NCBI RefSeq assembly: GCF_900187505.1
Contig: NZ_FYDL01000021.1
Location: 1-64,000, forward strand
Direction of reading: 5' to 3'
Source: Pseudomonas sp. Irchel s3h17
Lineage (GTDB): Bacteria; Pseudomonadota; Gammaproteobacteria; Pseudomonadales; Pseudomonadaceae
Length of the DNA: 64,000 bases
Below are positions 7,917 to 18,470 of the stretch, in pieces. Every line of letters starts with the position of its first letter. Position 1 is the first letter of the stretch. A program made the translations under genes and the position numbers. The notes beneath the pieces are model-generated. The model searched no databases and had not been told where the DNA came from. It was given only the letters and a program-made list of their open reading frames with translations.

Positions 7917-8807
7917 TCAGCCGTGAGTCCCTGGCAAATCGATTTGTGCGTCCAGCAAGGCCATGAAAGCCCGTGCCGCATTCGATAGCGTCCGTTCGGT
8001 GTGCACGATATAGCCTAGCTCGCGACTGAGCTGTATGCCCGGTAAAGGTATGCGCGCCACCTGATCGTCGAGCATGGTGCGCGGCAAGACGCTCCAGGCA
8101 AGGCCGATGGAGACCATCATCTTGATGGTTTCCAGGTAGTTGGTGCTCATGGCGATGTTTGGCGTGAGGCCCTGGGTTTCGAACAGGCGCTGGACGATGT
8201 GATGGGTAAAGGTGTTGCCACCGGGAAATACCGCAGGGTGGCGCGCGATATCGGCCAGCGTGACCGGGCCATTGCTGATCAACGAGTGTTCGGGGGCCGC
8301 CACGAAGTCCAGGGGGTCGTCCCACACGGGCGTGGCCTTGACCAGCGAATGAGGCTCTGGCGCCAGGGTAATGACCGCCAGCTCGGCGCGACCATGAAGA
8401 ATTTCCTCATAGGCCACTTCCGAGTCGAGGAACTGAATGTCCAGTGCCACCTCGGGGTAGAGGCGGGTGAACGCCCTTAATAAAGGTGGCAGGCGGTGCA
8501 GGCCGATATGATGGCTGGTGGCCAGTGTCAGGCGCCCGCTGACCTCGCCGGTCAGGTTGGTCAGCGCCCGGCGGGTGTCGTCCAGCACGTTGAGTATCTG
8601 GTAGGCGCGCGGCAGCAAGGCGCGTCCGGCCTCGGTCAGGCTGACTTCGCGACCCAGCCGATCGAACAGGCGGACGTTGAGTTGTTGTTCCAGCCCGGCG
8701 ATCCGCTTGCTGATGGCCGGCTGGGTCAGATGCAGGCGCTCACCGGCGCCCGAGAAGCTGCCCGTCTCGGCAATGGCGATAAAAGCATTGAGGTTGGCCA
8801 GGTCCAT
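7917..8807 (-). CDS. LysR-family regulator next to leuC
   Basis: A 296-residue LysR protein. The N-terminal winged helix (residues 1-60; ETGSFSGAGERLHLTQPAIS) is typical, followed by an effector-binding domain with the HHIGLHRLPPLLRAF strand. It is divergent from leuC with ~200 bases between starts, the position of the LysR gene PA3122 in P. aeruginosa. The natural inference is that it controls leuCD and itself. Its ligand is not known; leucine or an isopropylmalate intermediate would fit the context. Confidence 0.9.
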   Translation of the reverse strand: MDLANLNAFIAIAETGSFSGAGERLHLTQPAISKRIAGLEQQLNVRLFDRLGREVSLTEAGRALLPRAYQILNVLDDTRRALTNLTGEVSGRLTLATSHHIGLHRLPPLLRAFTRLYPEVALDIQFLDSEVAYEEILHGRAELAVITLAPEPHSLVKATPVWDDPLDFVAAPEHSLISNGPVTLADIARHPAVFPGGNTFTHHIVQRLFETQGLTPNIAMSTNYLETIKMMVSIGLAWSVLPRTMLDDQVARIPLPGIQLSRELGYIVHTERTLSNAARAFMALLDAQIDLPGTHG

Positions 8808-9005
8808 TTCTTGTATTCCAGTTGGTTATCCAAAGCATGAAAAATATGAATTTGAGTTATTTAATGTAACCCCATAGGATCGACCTCACAAGCCACGGGG
8901 TTATTGAGTCACTTCAACCCCAGGGGCCTGTACGGCGAAGTGCTCCAGCGGCACTTGCCACGCAGGCCTCCCCGGCATAGAAACAAGCTGATGAGGAAAC
9001 GTCTG

Positions 9006-10436
9006 ATGGCCGGCAAAACGCTCTACGACAAGCTCTGGGATTCGCATTTGGTCAAGCAGCGCGACGATGGTTCGGCGCTGATCTATATCGATCGTCACAT
9101 CATTCACGAAGTGACCTCGCCGCAAGCCTTTGAAGGCCTGCGCCTGGCCGGGCGCAAGCCTTGGCGCATCGATGCCAACATCGCGACCCCGGACCACAAC
9201 GTACCGACGACGCCGGAGCGCAAGGGTGGCATCAACGCCATCGTCGACCAGGTCTCGCGCCTGCAGGTTCAGACCCTCGATGACAACTGCGACGAATACG
9301 GCATCGTCGAATTCAAGATGAACGACGTGCGCCAGGGGATCGTCCATGTCATCGGCCCGGAGCAGGGTGCAACCTTGCCGGGCATGACCGTGGTCTGCGG
9401 TGACTCCCATACCTCGACCCACGGTGCATTTGGTGCCCTGGCCCACGGTATCGGCACCTCCGAGGTCGAGCACGTGCTCGCCACCCAGTGCCTGGTCGCC
9501 AAGAAAATGAAGAACATGCGGGTAGAAGTCGAGGGCAAGCTGCCGTTCGGCGTGACCGCCAAGGACATCGTCCTCGCCGTGATCGGCAAGATCGGCACCG
9601 CCGGTGGCAATGGTCATGCGATCGAGTTCGCCGGTAGCGCCATTCGTGACCTGTCGGTCGAAGGCCGCATGACCATCTGCAACATGTCCATTGAAGCCGG
9701 TGCCCGTGTGGGTCTGGTCGCGGCGGACGAGAAGACCGTGGCCTACGTCAAGGGCCGTCCGTTCGCCCCGAAAGGCGCAGAGTGGGACCTGGCCGTCGAG
9801 GCCTGGAAAGACCTGGTGTCCGATGCGGACGCGAAGTTCGACACTGTCGTTGAACTCGATGCTGCACAGATCAAGCCGCAAGTCAGCTGGGGCACTTCCC
9901 CGGAAATGGTCCTCGCCGTCGATCAGAACGTGCCGGACCCGGCTAAAGAGATGGATCTGGTCAAGCGCGACTCCATCGTCCGCGCCTTGAAATACATGGG
10001 TTTGACCGCCAATCAGGCGATCACCGACATTCAACTGGACCGCGTGTTCATCGGCTCCTGCACCAACTCGCGAATCGAAGATTTGCGCGCTGCCGCCGTG
10101 ATCGCCAAGGGCCGCAAAGTGGCATCGACCATCAAGCAGGCCATTGTGGTGCCAGGCTCGGGCCTGGTGAAGGCGCAGGCGGAATCGGAAGGCCTGGACA
10201 AGATTTTCCTCGAGGCCGGTTTTGAATGGCGCGAACCAGGCTGCTCGATGTGCCTGGCGATGAACCCGGACCGTTTGGAGTCCGGCGAGCATTGCGCCTC
10301 GACCTCCAACCGTAACTTTGAAGGCCGTCAGGGCGCCGGTGGACGTACCCACCTCGTCAGCCCGGCCATGGCAGCCGCCGCAGCCGTCAACGGTCGCTTC
10401 ATCGATGTCCGTGAATTGATCCAGGGAGCGCAGTAA
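9006..10436 (+). CDS. leuC: 3-isopropylmalate dehydratase large subunit LeuC
   Basis: The 476-residue aconitase-family subunit, with LeuD, isomerises 2-isopropylmalate to 3-isopropylmalate in leucine synthesis. The three [4Fe-4S] ligands are Cys352 (GSCTNSR), Cys413 and Cys416 (PGCSMC). CGDSHTSTHGAFGALAHG is the family active-site signature. The ATG at 9006 is preceded by TGAGGA at good spacing and begins MAGKTLYDKLW, the family start; an open frame extends upstream to 8904 but does not look coding. leuD follows after two bases. Confidence 0.97.
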   Translation: MAGKTLYDKLWDSHLVKQRDDGSALIYIDRHIIHEVTSPQAFEGLRLAGRKPWRIDANIATPDHNVPTTPERKGGINAIVDQVSRLQVQTLDDNCDEYGIVEFKMNDVRQGIVHVIGPEQGATLPGMTVVCGDSHTSTHGAFGALAHGIGTSEVEHVLATQCLVAKKMKNMRVEVEGKLPFGVTAKDIVLAVIGKIGTAGGNGHAIEFAGSAIRDLSVEGRMTICNMSIEAGARVGLVAADEKTVAYVKGRPFAPKGAEWDLAVEAWKDLVSDADAKFDTVVELDAAQIKPQVSWGTSPEMVLAVDQNVPDPAKEMDLVKRDSIVRALKYMGLTANQAITDIQLDRVFIGSCTNSRIEDLRAAAVIAKGRKVASTIKQAIVVPGSGLVKAQAESEGLDKIFLEAGFEWREPGCSMCLAMNPDRLESGEHCASTSNRNFEGRQGAGGRTHLVSPAMAAAAAVNGRFIDVRELIQGAQ

Positions 10437-10438
10437 CC

Positions 10439-11083
10439 ATGAGAGCCTTTACCCAGCACACAGGTCTTGTCGCGCCTTTGGATCGTGCCAACGTCGACAC
10501 CGACCAGATCATCCCCAAGCAGTTCCTCAAATCGATCAAGCGCACCGGTTTTGGCCCGAACCTGTTCGACGAATGGCGCTACCTGGATGTGGGGCAGCCA
10601 TATCAGGACAACTCCAAGCGTCCGCTGAACAAGGATTTCGTGCTCAATGCCGAGCGTTACCAGGGTGCCAGCGTGTTGCTGGCTCGCGAGAACTTCGGTT
10701 GCGGTTCCAGCCGTGAGCACGCGCCGTGGGCCCTGGAAGAATACGGTTTCCGCAGCATCATCGCGCCGAGCTATGCCGACATCTTCTTCAACAACAGCTT
10801 CAAGAACGGCTTGCTGCCGATCATTCTCAGCGACGCGGAAGTCGACGAACTGTTCCGGCAAGTGGAGGCGACTCCTGGTTACCAGTTGCAGGTCGATTTG
10901 CAGGCCCAGACCGTGACTCGTCCTGACGGCAAGGTGTTGAGCTTCGAGATTGATGCGTTCCGCAAACACTGCCTGCTCAACGGTCTGGACGATATCGGCC
11001 TGACCTTGCAGGACGGCGAGGCGATTGCGACGTTTGAGGCCAAACACCGTGCGAGCCAGCCTTGGTTGTTTCGCGACGCTTAA
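10439..11083 (+). CDS. leuD: 3-isopropylmalate dehydratase small subunit LeuD
   Basis: The 214-residue swivel-domain subunit completes the LeuCD enzyme. It starts MRAFTQHTGLVAPLDRANVD and contains the substrate-recognition loop NFGCGSSREHAPWAL. It begins two bases after the leuC stop, so the two are co-transcribed and probably co-translated in equal amounts. A REP doublet lies between it and the next gene and may lower downstream expression or protect the leuCD message from 3' decay. Confidence 0.97.
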   Translation: MRAFTQHTGLVAPLDRANVDTDQIIPKQFLKSIKRTGFGPNLFDEWRYLDVGQPYQDNSKRPLNKDFVLNAERYQGASVLLARENFGCGSSREHAPWALEEYGFRSIIAPSYADIFFNNSFKNGLLPIILSDAEVDELFRQVEATPGYQLQVDLQAQTVTRPDGKVLSFEIDAFRKHCLLNGLDDIGLTLQDGEAIATFEAKHRASQPWLFRDA

Positions 11084-11104
11084 TTAATCGGACGTGTAAC
11101 TCAC

Positions 11105-11204
11105 TGTAGGAGCGAGCTTGCTCGCGAAAAACTCAAGGACGCCGCGTTTCTTCAGGATGCCAGCGTCATCGTTGACGACCTTCGCGAGCAAGCTCGCTCC
11201 TACA
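11105..11204. repeat. REP doublet (REPIN), family A
   Basis: Two inverted copies of a Pseudomonas REP: TGTAGGAGCGAGCTTGCTCG at 11105-11124 (with CGAA following) and its reverse complement at 11181-11204, separated by ~55 bases. Each arm is itself palindromic around GAGCTTGCTC. REPINs are dispersed non-autonomous elements mobilised by RAYT transposases. It sits between leuD and a methyltransferase gene. Confidence 0.9.
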
Positions 11205-11239
11205 GATAATCACCAGACTGTCCAATCAGGGAAGTCATC

Positions 11240-12004
11240 ATGACAAACACCGCCCATACCCAAGTCGTACAAAAGCAATTCGGTGAACAGGCCGCGGCCT
11301 ATCTGAGCAGCGCTGTACACGCTCAAGGCACCGAGTTCGCACTGCTACAGGCCGAACTGGCGGGGCAGGGCGATGCCCGTGTGCTGGACCTGGGTTGCGG
11401 TGCCGGTCACGTGAGTTTTCATGTGGCGTCGCTGGTCAAGGAAGTGGTGGCTTACGATCTGTCGCAGCAGATGCTCGACGTGGTGGCCGCTGCCGCTGTC
11501 GACCGTGGTTTGAATAATGTGTCCACGGTCAACGGTGCCGCCGAGCGCCTGCCATTCGGCGATGGCGAGTTCGATTTCGTCTTCAGTCGTTACTCGGCGC
11601 ACCATTGGAGTGATCTTGGCCTGGCCCTGCGCGAAGTGCGTCGGGTGTTGAAGCCGGGCGGCGTCGCCGCGTTCATCGACGTGTTGTCACCGGGTAGCCC
11701 GTTGTTTGACACTTACCTGCAAAGCGTCGAGGTACTGCGCGACACCAGCCACGTGCGTGATTATTCCGCCGGCGAGTGGTTGCGCCAGGTCAGCGAGGCG
11801 GGGTTGCAGACCCGCAGTACCACGCGCCAGCGGTTGCGCCTGGAGTACAACAGCTGGGTCGAGCGCATGCGCACGCCAGCGGTGATGCGCGCGGCGATCC
11901 GTGAGTTGCAGCAGTCGATGGGCAACGAAGTACGTGAATATTTTGAGATTGAGGCTGATGGTTCGTTCAGTACCGATGTGCTGGTACTGTGGGCCGAACG
12001 CTAG
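11240..12004 (+). CDS. Class I SAM-dependent methyltransferase
   Basis: This 254-residue protein has the Rossmann-type methyltransferase fold: motif I VLDLGCGAGHVSFH (about 48-61), an acidic end of strand 2 (VVAYD), motif II FDFVFSRYSAHHW and motif III LKPGGVAAFID. It resembles the UbiE/YcgJ class acting on small molecules. Its place between leuD and leuB is shared with P. aeruginosa PA3119, so the link to this locus is old, but no leucine-related role is known to me. The substrate cannot be told from the sequence. Confidence 0.9.
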   Translation: MTNTAHTQVVQKQFGEQAAAYLSSAVHAQGTEFALLQAELAGQGDARVLDLGCGAGHVSFHVASLVKEVVAYDLSQQMLDVVAAAAVDRGLNNVSTVNGAAERLPFGDGEFDFVFSRYSAHHWSDLGLALREVRRVLKPGGVAAFIDVLSPGSPLFDTYLQSVEVLRDTSHVRDYSAGEWLRQVSEAGLQTRSTTRQRLRLEYNSWVERMRTPAVMRAAIRELQQSMGNEVREYFEIEADGSFSTDVLVLWAER

Positions 12005-12017
12005 AATTTTTCCGGGT

Positions 12018-12031
12018 GCACCCGCGGGTGC
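12018..12031. other. Short perfect palindrome upstream of leuB
   Basis: GCACCCGCGGGTGC lies in the 51-base gap between the methyltransferase stop and the leuB start. There is no T-run, so it is not a standard terminator. It could be an operator or simply a chance palindrome. Confidence 0.3.
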
Positions 12032-12055
12032 GCCGACTGATGACATGAGGAACGC

Positions 12056-13138
<1,083 letters not shown>

Positions 13139-13205
13139 TCTCTCGGGCCCCGCTTGTTGCTGATGCCGGCAAGCGAGCCCACTTTTTGTAAAAGGTGTAG
13201 TTGCG

Positions 13206-14318
13206 ATGAAACGTGTAGGTCTGATCGGTTGGCGCGGTATGGTCGGTTCCGTGCTCATGCAGCGGATGCTGGAAGAGCAGGATTTCGATCTCATTGAGCC
13301 GGTGTTTTTCACCACTTCCAATGTCGGTGGCCAAGGTCCGTCCGTGGGCAAGGACATTGCTCCGCTCAAAGACGCTTACAGCATTGACGAGCTCAAGACC
13401 CTCGACGTGATTCTGACCTGCCAGGGCGGCGACTACACCAGTGAAGTGTTCCCCAAGCTGCGCGAAGCCGGCTGGCAGGGTTACTGGATCGATGCCGCGT
13501 CCAGCCTGCGCATGCTGGATGACGCGGTCATCGTGCTGGACCCGGTCAACCGCAAGGTCATCGACCAGCAGCTGGACGCGGGCACCAAGAACTACATCGG
13601 CGGCAACTGCACCGTCAGCCTGATGCTGATGGGCCTGGGCGGCCTGTTCGAAGCCGGTCTGGTGGAGTGGATGAGCGCCATGACCTATCAGGCAGCCTCG
13701 GGTGCCGGTGCGCAGAACATGCGTGAGCTGATCAAGCAGATGGGCGCGACCCATGCCGCTGTCGCCGATCAACTGGCCGACCCGGCCAGCGCCATCCTCG
13801 ACATCGACCGTCGTGTTGCCGAAGCCATGCGCAGCGACGCCTACCCGACCGAAAACTTCGGCGTACCGCTGGCGGGCAGCCTGATCCCCTGGATCGACAA
13901 GGAACTGCCGAACGGCCAGAGCCGCGAAGAGTGGAAGGCCCAGGCCGAGACCAACAAGATTCTCGGGCGCTTCAAGAGCCCGATCCCGGTGGATGGCATC
14001 TGTGTGCGTATCGGCGCCATGCGCTGCCACAGCCAGGCGCTGACCATCAAGCTGAACAAAGACGTGCCGATCGCCGATATCGAAGGCCTGATCAGCCAGC
14101 ACAACCCTTGGGTCAAGCTGGTGCCGAACAGCCGCGACATCAGCATGCAGGAGCTGAGCCCGACCAAGGTCACCGGCACCCTGAATGTACCGGTTGGCCG
14201 TCTGCGCAAGCTGAACATGGGGACCCAGTACCTCGGTGCCTTCACCGTCGGCGACCAACTGCTGTGGGGCGCGGCCGAGCCACTGCGTCGCATGCTGCGG
14301 ATCCTGCTGGAACGTTGA
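13206..14318 (+). CDS. asd: Aspartate-semialdehyde dehydrogenase Asd
   Basis: A 370-residue NADPH enzyme that reduces aspartyl-phosphate to the semialdehyde, the branch point to lysine/diaminopimelate, threonine and methionine. The Rossmann start is KRVGLIGWRGMVGSVL. The nucleophilic Cys135 lies in YIGGNCTVSLML, the same number as in the E. coli enzyme, so it belongs to the long Gram-negative type. It is followed by a terminator and then by its catalytically dead-looking paralogue usg. Confidence 0.97.
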   Translation: MKRVGLIGWRGMVGSVLMQRMLEEQDFDLIEPVFFTTSNVGGQGPSVGKDIAPLKDAYSIDELKTLDVILTCQGGDYTSEVFPKLREAGWQGYWIDAASSLRMLDDAVIVLDPVNRKVIDQQLDAGTKNYIGGNCTVSLMLMGLGGLFEAGLVEWMSAMTYQAASGAGAQNMRELIKQMGATHAAVADQLADPASAILDIDRRVAEAMRSDAYPTENFGVPLAGSLIPWIDKELPNGQSREEWKAQAETNKILGRFKSPIPVDGICVRIGAMRCHSQALTIKLNKDVPIADIEGLISQHNPWVKLVPNSRDISMQELSPTKVTGTLNVPVGRLRKLNMGTQYLGAFTVGDQLLWGAAEPLRRMLRILLER

Positions 14319-14337
14319 TCGGTTGATGCCGTGAAAG

Positions 14338-14370
14338 AACCCGTGCCTTGAAAGAGGCGCGGGTTTTTTA
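14338..14370 (+). terminator. Rho-independent terminator after asd
   Basis: AACCCGTGCC pairs with GGCGCGGGTT across an 8-base loop (one G-T pair), followed by a T-rich run. It lies 20 bases after the asd stop. Confidence 0.9.
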
Positions 14371-14410
14371 TTCCAGGCATTCTGAGGAGGCTTGGTTGCC
14401 TGATATTCCG

Positions 14411-14480
14411 TCATCGCGGGCAAGCCCGCTCCCACAAGGATTGCGCTGAACCCTGTGGGAGCGGGCTCGCCCGCGATGGG
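14411..14480. repeat. REP doublet, family B
   Basis: TCATCGCGGGCAAGCCCGCT (14411-14430, continuing CCCACA) is inverted at 14455-14479 as TGTGGGAGCGGGCTCGCCCG then CGATG, separated by ~18 bases. It differs from the GAGCTTGCTC type at 11105. Confidence 0.9.
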
Positions 14481-14561
14481 GGGTACAGACACCGCATAAT
14501 TGCCTGTGCGCCAACCACCCGGTAAAGTGCCGCTCCCCCCCGTTTCGCCTGAGGTAGAACC

Positions 14562-15572
14562 ATGAGCCAGTCCTTTGATATCGCCGTTGTCGGCGCCACC
14601 GGTACTGTTGGCGAAACCCTCGTTCAGGTTCTCGAGGAGCGCGATTTTCCGGTTGCCAACCTGCACCTGCTGGCGAGCAGCGAGTCGGCCGGGCATTCGG
14701 TGATGTTCCGCAGCAAGAACGTGCGGGTGCGGGAGGTCGACGAGTTCGATTTCAGCAAGGTGCAACTGGTGTTCTTTGCCGCCGGGCCGGCGGTCACCCT
14801 GAGCTTTGCCCCGCGAGCGACGGCCGCGGGGTGCGCGCTGATCGACTTGTCCGGTGCCTTGCCGGCCGACCAGGCACCACAGGTGGTGCCGGAAGCCAAT
14901 GCCCAGGTGCTGGTCGGGCTGAAAAAGCCGTTTCAGGTCAGCAGCCCAAGCGCCTCGGCGACCACCCTGGCCGTGGTCCTGGCAGCGTTGCGCGATCAAC
15001 TCGATGTGCAGCGCATCGCCGTGACCGCCAGCCTGGCTGTTTCAGCCCAGGGCCGCGAGGCGGTGACCGAACTGGCCCGGCAGACCGCCGAGCTGCTGAA
15101 CGCCCGCCCGCTGGAGCCGCGCTTCTTCGATCGGCAGATGGCGTTCAACCTGCTGGCACAGGTCGGCACGCCGGATGCCCAAGGCCATACGCTGCTGGAA
15201 AAACGCCTGGTTCGAGAGTTGCGTGAAGTCATGGCGCAGCCTGCCTTGAAGATTTCCGCGACCTGCGTTCAAGCTCCGGTGTTTTTTGGCGATAGCTATA
15301 CCGTGACCCTGGTTTCGGCCAAGGCGGTCGACCTGGTTGCAGTGAACGCTGCACTGGAGTCGGCGCCGGGTATCGAGCTGGTGGAGGCGGGTGACTACCC
15401 GACGCCGGTCGGTGATGCGGTCGGCCAGGACGTGGTTTACGTTGGTCGGGTTCGCGGCGGCGTCGACGATCCGGCGGAACTTAATCTGTGGCTGACGTCA
15501 GATAACGTACGCAAAGGTACCGCACTCAACGCAGTGCAGGTGGCCGAGTTGTTGATAAAAGACCTTGTGTAA
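14562..15572 (+). CDS. usg: USG-1-like paralogue of aspartate-semialdehyde dehydrogenase
   Basis: A 336-residue protein with the Asd fold: SFDIAVVGATGTVGETL at the start and a C-terminal dimerisation/NADP region (NLWLTSDNVRKGTALNAVQ). Where active enzymes have NPNCST, this one reads SSPSASATT (127-135), so the nucleophilic cysteine is replaced by Ala131. That is the trait of the USG-1 group, which sits next to truA in E. coli and next to fimV in P. aeruginosa (PA3116). It is therefore probably not a dehydrogenase. Its real role is not known to me. It is separated from asd by a terminator and a REP element, so it has its own promoter. Confidence 0.88.
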   Translation: MSQSFDIAVVGATGTVGETLVQVLEERDFPVANLHLLASSESAGHSVMFRSKNVRVREVDEFDFSKVQLVFFAAGPAVTLSFAPRATAAGCALIDLSGALPADQAPQVVPEANAQVLVGLKKPFQVSSPSASATTLAVVLAALRDQLDVQRIAVTASLAVSAQGREAVTELARQTAELLNARPLEPRFFDRQMAFNLLAQVGTPDAQGHTLLEKRLVRELREVMAQPALKISATCVQAPVFFGDSYTVTLVSAKAVDLVAVNAALESAPGIELVEAGDYPTPVGDAVGQDVVYVGRVRGGVDDPAELNLWLTSDNVRKGTALNAVQVAELLIKDLV

Positions 15573-15768
15573 AAGATACTTGGCAACAATTTGCAGAATG
15601 ATTCTAGCTGAACGCTATGCTATGAGGCGGGCCGCCATGCGGGGCCTGCAAGGGCGTGAGTGAAATAATCGCGCGCAGACTCCTCCGAGGCCTGTGCGCC
15701 ATGCCTTACGGCAGCAGCATTAAACACCTTCTCGCTGGCCGAGGAATGTTCAAACAAAGGATGAGGCT

Positions 15769-18351
15769 ATGGTTCAAGTTCGCAAACTGGTGTTAGCAAT
15801 AGCGGCCGCCTCGGCGCTGTCCTCCGGTATGGCGCATGCCCTTGGGCTTGGGGAACTGACCCTGAAGTCGACCCTGAACCAGCCGTTGGTGGCCGAGATC
15901 GAGTTGCTCGATGTCAAGGACCTCACGGTGGCCGAAGTGGTACCAAGCCTGGCCTCGGCCGACGACTTCGCCAAGGCCGGCGTGGACCGTCAGGCGCTCC
16001 TCAATGACCTGACATTCACCACTGTGCTCAACCCTGGCGGTAAAAGCATCCTGCGGGTAACGTCCAGCCAGCCGCTGTCCGAACCCATGGTGAAATTCCT
16101 GGTTCAGGTGATGTGGCCGAATGGCCGCTTGCTGCGTGACTACAGCGTACTGCTCGACCCTTCCAAGTTCTCGCCGCAAACGGCTGATGCCGCGGCGCAA
16201 ACGGCGCCAGCGGTCAACGCGCCGGTTACCGGGGCGACGGCGCAACACACCACGGCGCCGCGCGACACCCTGTGGGAGATCGCCGCGAAGGCGCGCAATG
16301 GTGCTTCGATCCAGCAAACCATGCTGGCGATCCAGGCGTTGAACCCCGATGCCTTTATCGATGGCAACATCAACCGCTTGAAAACCGGTCAGGTCTTGCG
16401 CCTGCCGGACGCTGGGCAAAGCACTAGCCTGCCGCAAGCGCAAGCCATCGCTGAAGTGGCCGCGCAGAACGCCGCCTGGCGCCAGGGGCGACGCTACGTG
16501 CCGCGGACCCAGGCACAGCAACTGGACGCCAGCGGTCGCGGGCGTAATACCGCGCTGGCCCAGGGTGCTGCCAAGGATAACCTGAGCCTGGTCTCGGCCG
16601 AGTCCGGTAAAAACCGTGGCAAGGGCCCGGCCGGCGATAGCCAGGCCATCGGCAACAAGCTGGCAGTAGCACAGGAAAGCCTCGACACGGCCCGTCGTGA
16701 CAACGCCGAGCTGAACAGCCGCATGACCGATTTGCAAAGCCAGCTGGACAAGCTTCAGCGCCTGATCGAGCTGAAAAACAATCAGTTGGCCAAGCTGCAG
16801 GCAGAAGCGGGGCATGCTGGCGCGACCCTGTCTTCAGAGACGATGCCGGCCGAGCTGGTTGAGCCTGCCGCGACCTCGGCTACAGAATCTCCAGAGACGG
16901 CTGCTGCGACGCCACCGGCAGACCCGGCCGCCGCGCCTGCGGTCAACGATGAACAGAAGTACGACGAGCTACTGGCCAGTCCGGCGCTGATGGGATTGGT
17001 CGGTGGCGGGGCGGTCGTGCTGGCCTTGCTGCTGTTGCTGCTGGCGCGTCGTCGCAAGGCTCAGCAGGAATCCGAAAAGCACCGGCGGATGGCGAAGGCG
17101 TTGGCTGAAGAGTCGGATTTCTCCGAGGACCTCGATCTGCCGGAAAGCAGCTTCGAAGGCCTTGAAGTTGCGTCGCCCGCCGTCAAGCTGGCTCCAGCTC
17201 CAGCTCCAGCTCCAGCTCCAGCGGCTGAGCCGGTGGTGGTGGCGCCGGTCGTGATGACCACGCCAATTGCTGCGCCGCTGGTGTCGCCTGCCGCCGAACG
17301 CTCGGACGATGTGCTGATGCACGCGCAGTCGCACATCGATGCCGGGCGTCTGAACCAGGCGGTCAACCTGCTGGAAGAAGGCATCAAGCAAGAGCCGCAA
17401 CGCAGCGAGCTGCGCCTCAAGTTGATGGAAGTCTACGCTCAGCAGGGCGATCGCGATGCGTTTGTCGCGCAAGAGCGCCAGTTGGTTGCCAATGGCAAGA
17501 ACTACGCAGAGGTCGAACAGCTCAAGAGTCGCTTCCCGGCCATGCTGGCCATCGCGGCAGTGGGTGGCATTGCCGCCGCTGCAGCGGCGGCCGAGCTGGA
17601 TGCCCAGTACGTCAAGGAGTTGCTGCTGGATGAGCCTGAGGTTCCAGCTCCAGCACCCGAGGTTGCTGCGTCAGAAGAAGATTTCGATAGCGCATTCGAC
17701 CTCAGTCTGGATGAGCTGGAGGCGGTATCGCCTGAACAGGTCGCCGCCGAGCCTGTCGCCGAGCTGGAAGCATTCCCGCTGGACGATGACCTGAGTTTTG
17801 AGCCGGTAATGCAGCAGGCTCAAGAGCCGGAGGGGCTGGACGATCTGGCGGACTTCGATCTCGACCTGGGTGCGGATCTGCCGGAGTCGACCTTGTCCGA
17901 GGATGAGTTCCTGCTCAGCCTCGACGATGAGCCGCCGGCACAGCAGGCGCCTGAGGTGGTCGACGTGACGCTGGATGACCTGGAGTTGCCGGCCGATTTC
18001 GACCTGTCCCTGGCCGAGGAAATGGATTCGTCCGCCAAACCGGATGACTTCATCGCTGACCTGGACGATGTGCACGCCGAGCTGGATCGCTTTTCCCAAG
18101 AGCTGGAGCATCCACCCATCGTTGAGCCCACCTTCACCGCCGAAGATGCGGCGCTGGCGGCGGATAGCGATGAGTCGGAGCTCGATTTTCTCTCGGGCAC
18201 CGATGAAGTTGCCACCAAGCTCGATCTGGCCCAGGCGTATATCGACATGGGAGATACCGATGGTGCGCGGGATATCCTCGGCGAGGTAATCAGCGAGGGC
18301 AACGACGGCCAGAAGAGCGAAGCCAGGGAAATGCTCGCTCGCCTGGCTTGA
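15769..18351 (+). CDS. fimV: FimV, polar landmark/peptidoglycan-binding motility hub
   Basis: This 860-residue inner-membrane protein helps place type IV pili and other machines at the cell pole in Pseudomonas and supports twitching. Seen are a signal peptide (cut after Ala24, MAHA|LGLGE), the conserved FimV N-terminal domain (25-136), a LysM-type peptidoglycan-binding region (about 157-213), a coiled coil (about 296-346), one transmembrane helix (406-426), a proline/alanine stretch made of a GCTCCA hexamer repeat (17191-17220), a very acidic cytoplasmic tail and the C-terminal TPR-like FimV motif (KLDLAQAYIDMGDTDGAR). It lies between usg and truA as in P. aeruginosa. SD AGGATGAGG precedes the start. 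Confidence 0.95.
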   Translation: MVQVRKLVLAIAAASALSSGMAHALGLGELTLKSTLNQPLVAEIELLDVKDLTVAEVVPSLASADDFAKAGVDRQALLNDLTFTTVLNPGGKSILRVTSSQPLSEPMVKFLVQVMWPNGRLLRDYSVLLDPSKFSPQTADAAAQTAPAVNAPVTGATAQHTTAPRDTLWEIAAKARNGASIQQTMLAIQALNPDAFIDGNINRLKTGQVLRLPDAGQSTSLPQAQAIAEVAAQNAAWRQGRRYVPRTQAQQLDASGRGRNTALAQGAAKDNLSLVSAESGKNRGKGPAGDSQAIGNKLAVAQESLDTARRDNAELNSRMTDLQSQLDKLQRLIELKNNQLAKLQAEAGHAGATLSSETMPAELVEPAATSATESPETAAATPPADPAAAPAVNDEQKYDELLASPALMGLVGGGAVVLALLLLLLARRRKAQQESEKHRRMAKALAEESDFSEDLDLPESSFEGLEVASPAVKLAPAPAPAPAPAAEPVVVAPVVMTTPIAAPLVSPAAERSDDVLMHAQSHIDAGRLNQAVNLLEEGIKQEPQRSELRLKLMEVYAQQGDRDAFVAQERQLVANGKNYAEVEQLKSRFPAMLAIAAVGGIAAAAAAAELDAQYVKELLLDEPEVPAPAPEVAASEEDFDSAFDLSLDELEAVSPEQVAAEPVAELEAFPLDDDLSFEPVMQQAQEPEGLDDLADFDLDLGADLPESTLSEDEFLLSLDDEPPAQQAPEVVDVTLDDLELPADFDLSLAEEMDSSAKPDDFIADLDDVHAELDRFSQELEHPPIVEPTFTAEDAALAADSDESELDFLSGTDEVATKLDLAQAYIDMGDTDGARDILGEVISEGNDGQKSEAREMLARLA

Positions 18352-18365
18352 TTGACCACGCATGA

Positions 18366-18399
18366 CAAAAACGGCAGCCCATGATGGCTGCCGTTTTTG
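18366..18399 (+). terminator. Rho-independent terminator after fimV
   Basis: A 14-bp stem CAAAAACGGCAGCC/GGCTGCCGTTTTTG with a six-base loop, 15 bases after the fimV stop. The A/T-rich base of the stem makes it possibly bidirectional. Confidence 0.92.
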
Positions 18400-18470
18400 T
18401 TTCATGTGTCCCGTCCTGAATAAGGTTTACACCTGTTTCAGGGCTAGGCAATGCCCTGGTCGCATAACCC

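Noticed and set aside
8904..9005. N-terminal extension of LeuC by 34 codons
   Set aside because: The extension has no family similarity, and the ATG at 9006 has a good ribosome site and the normal LeuC N-terminus.
17191..17220. GCTCCA hexamer repeat in fimV as a phase-variation tract
   Set aside because: The unit is six bases, so changes in copy number keep the frame. It only lengthens a Pro-Ala linker.
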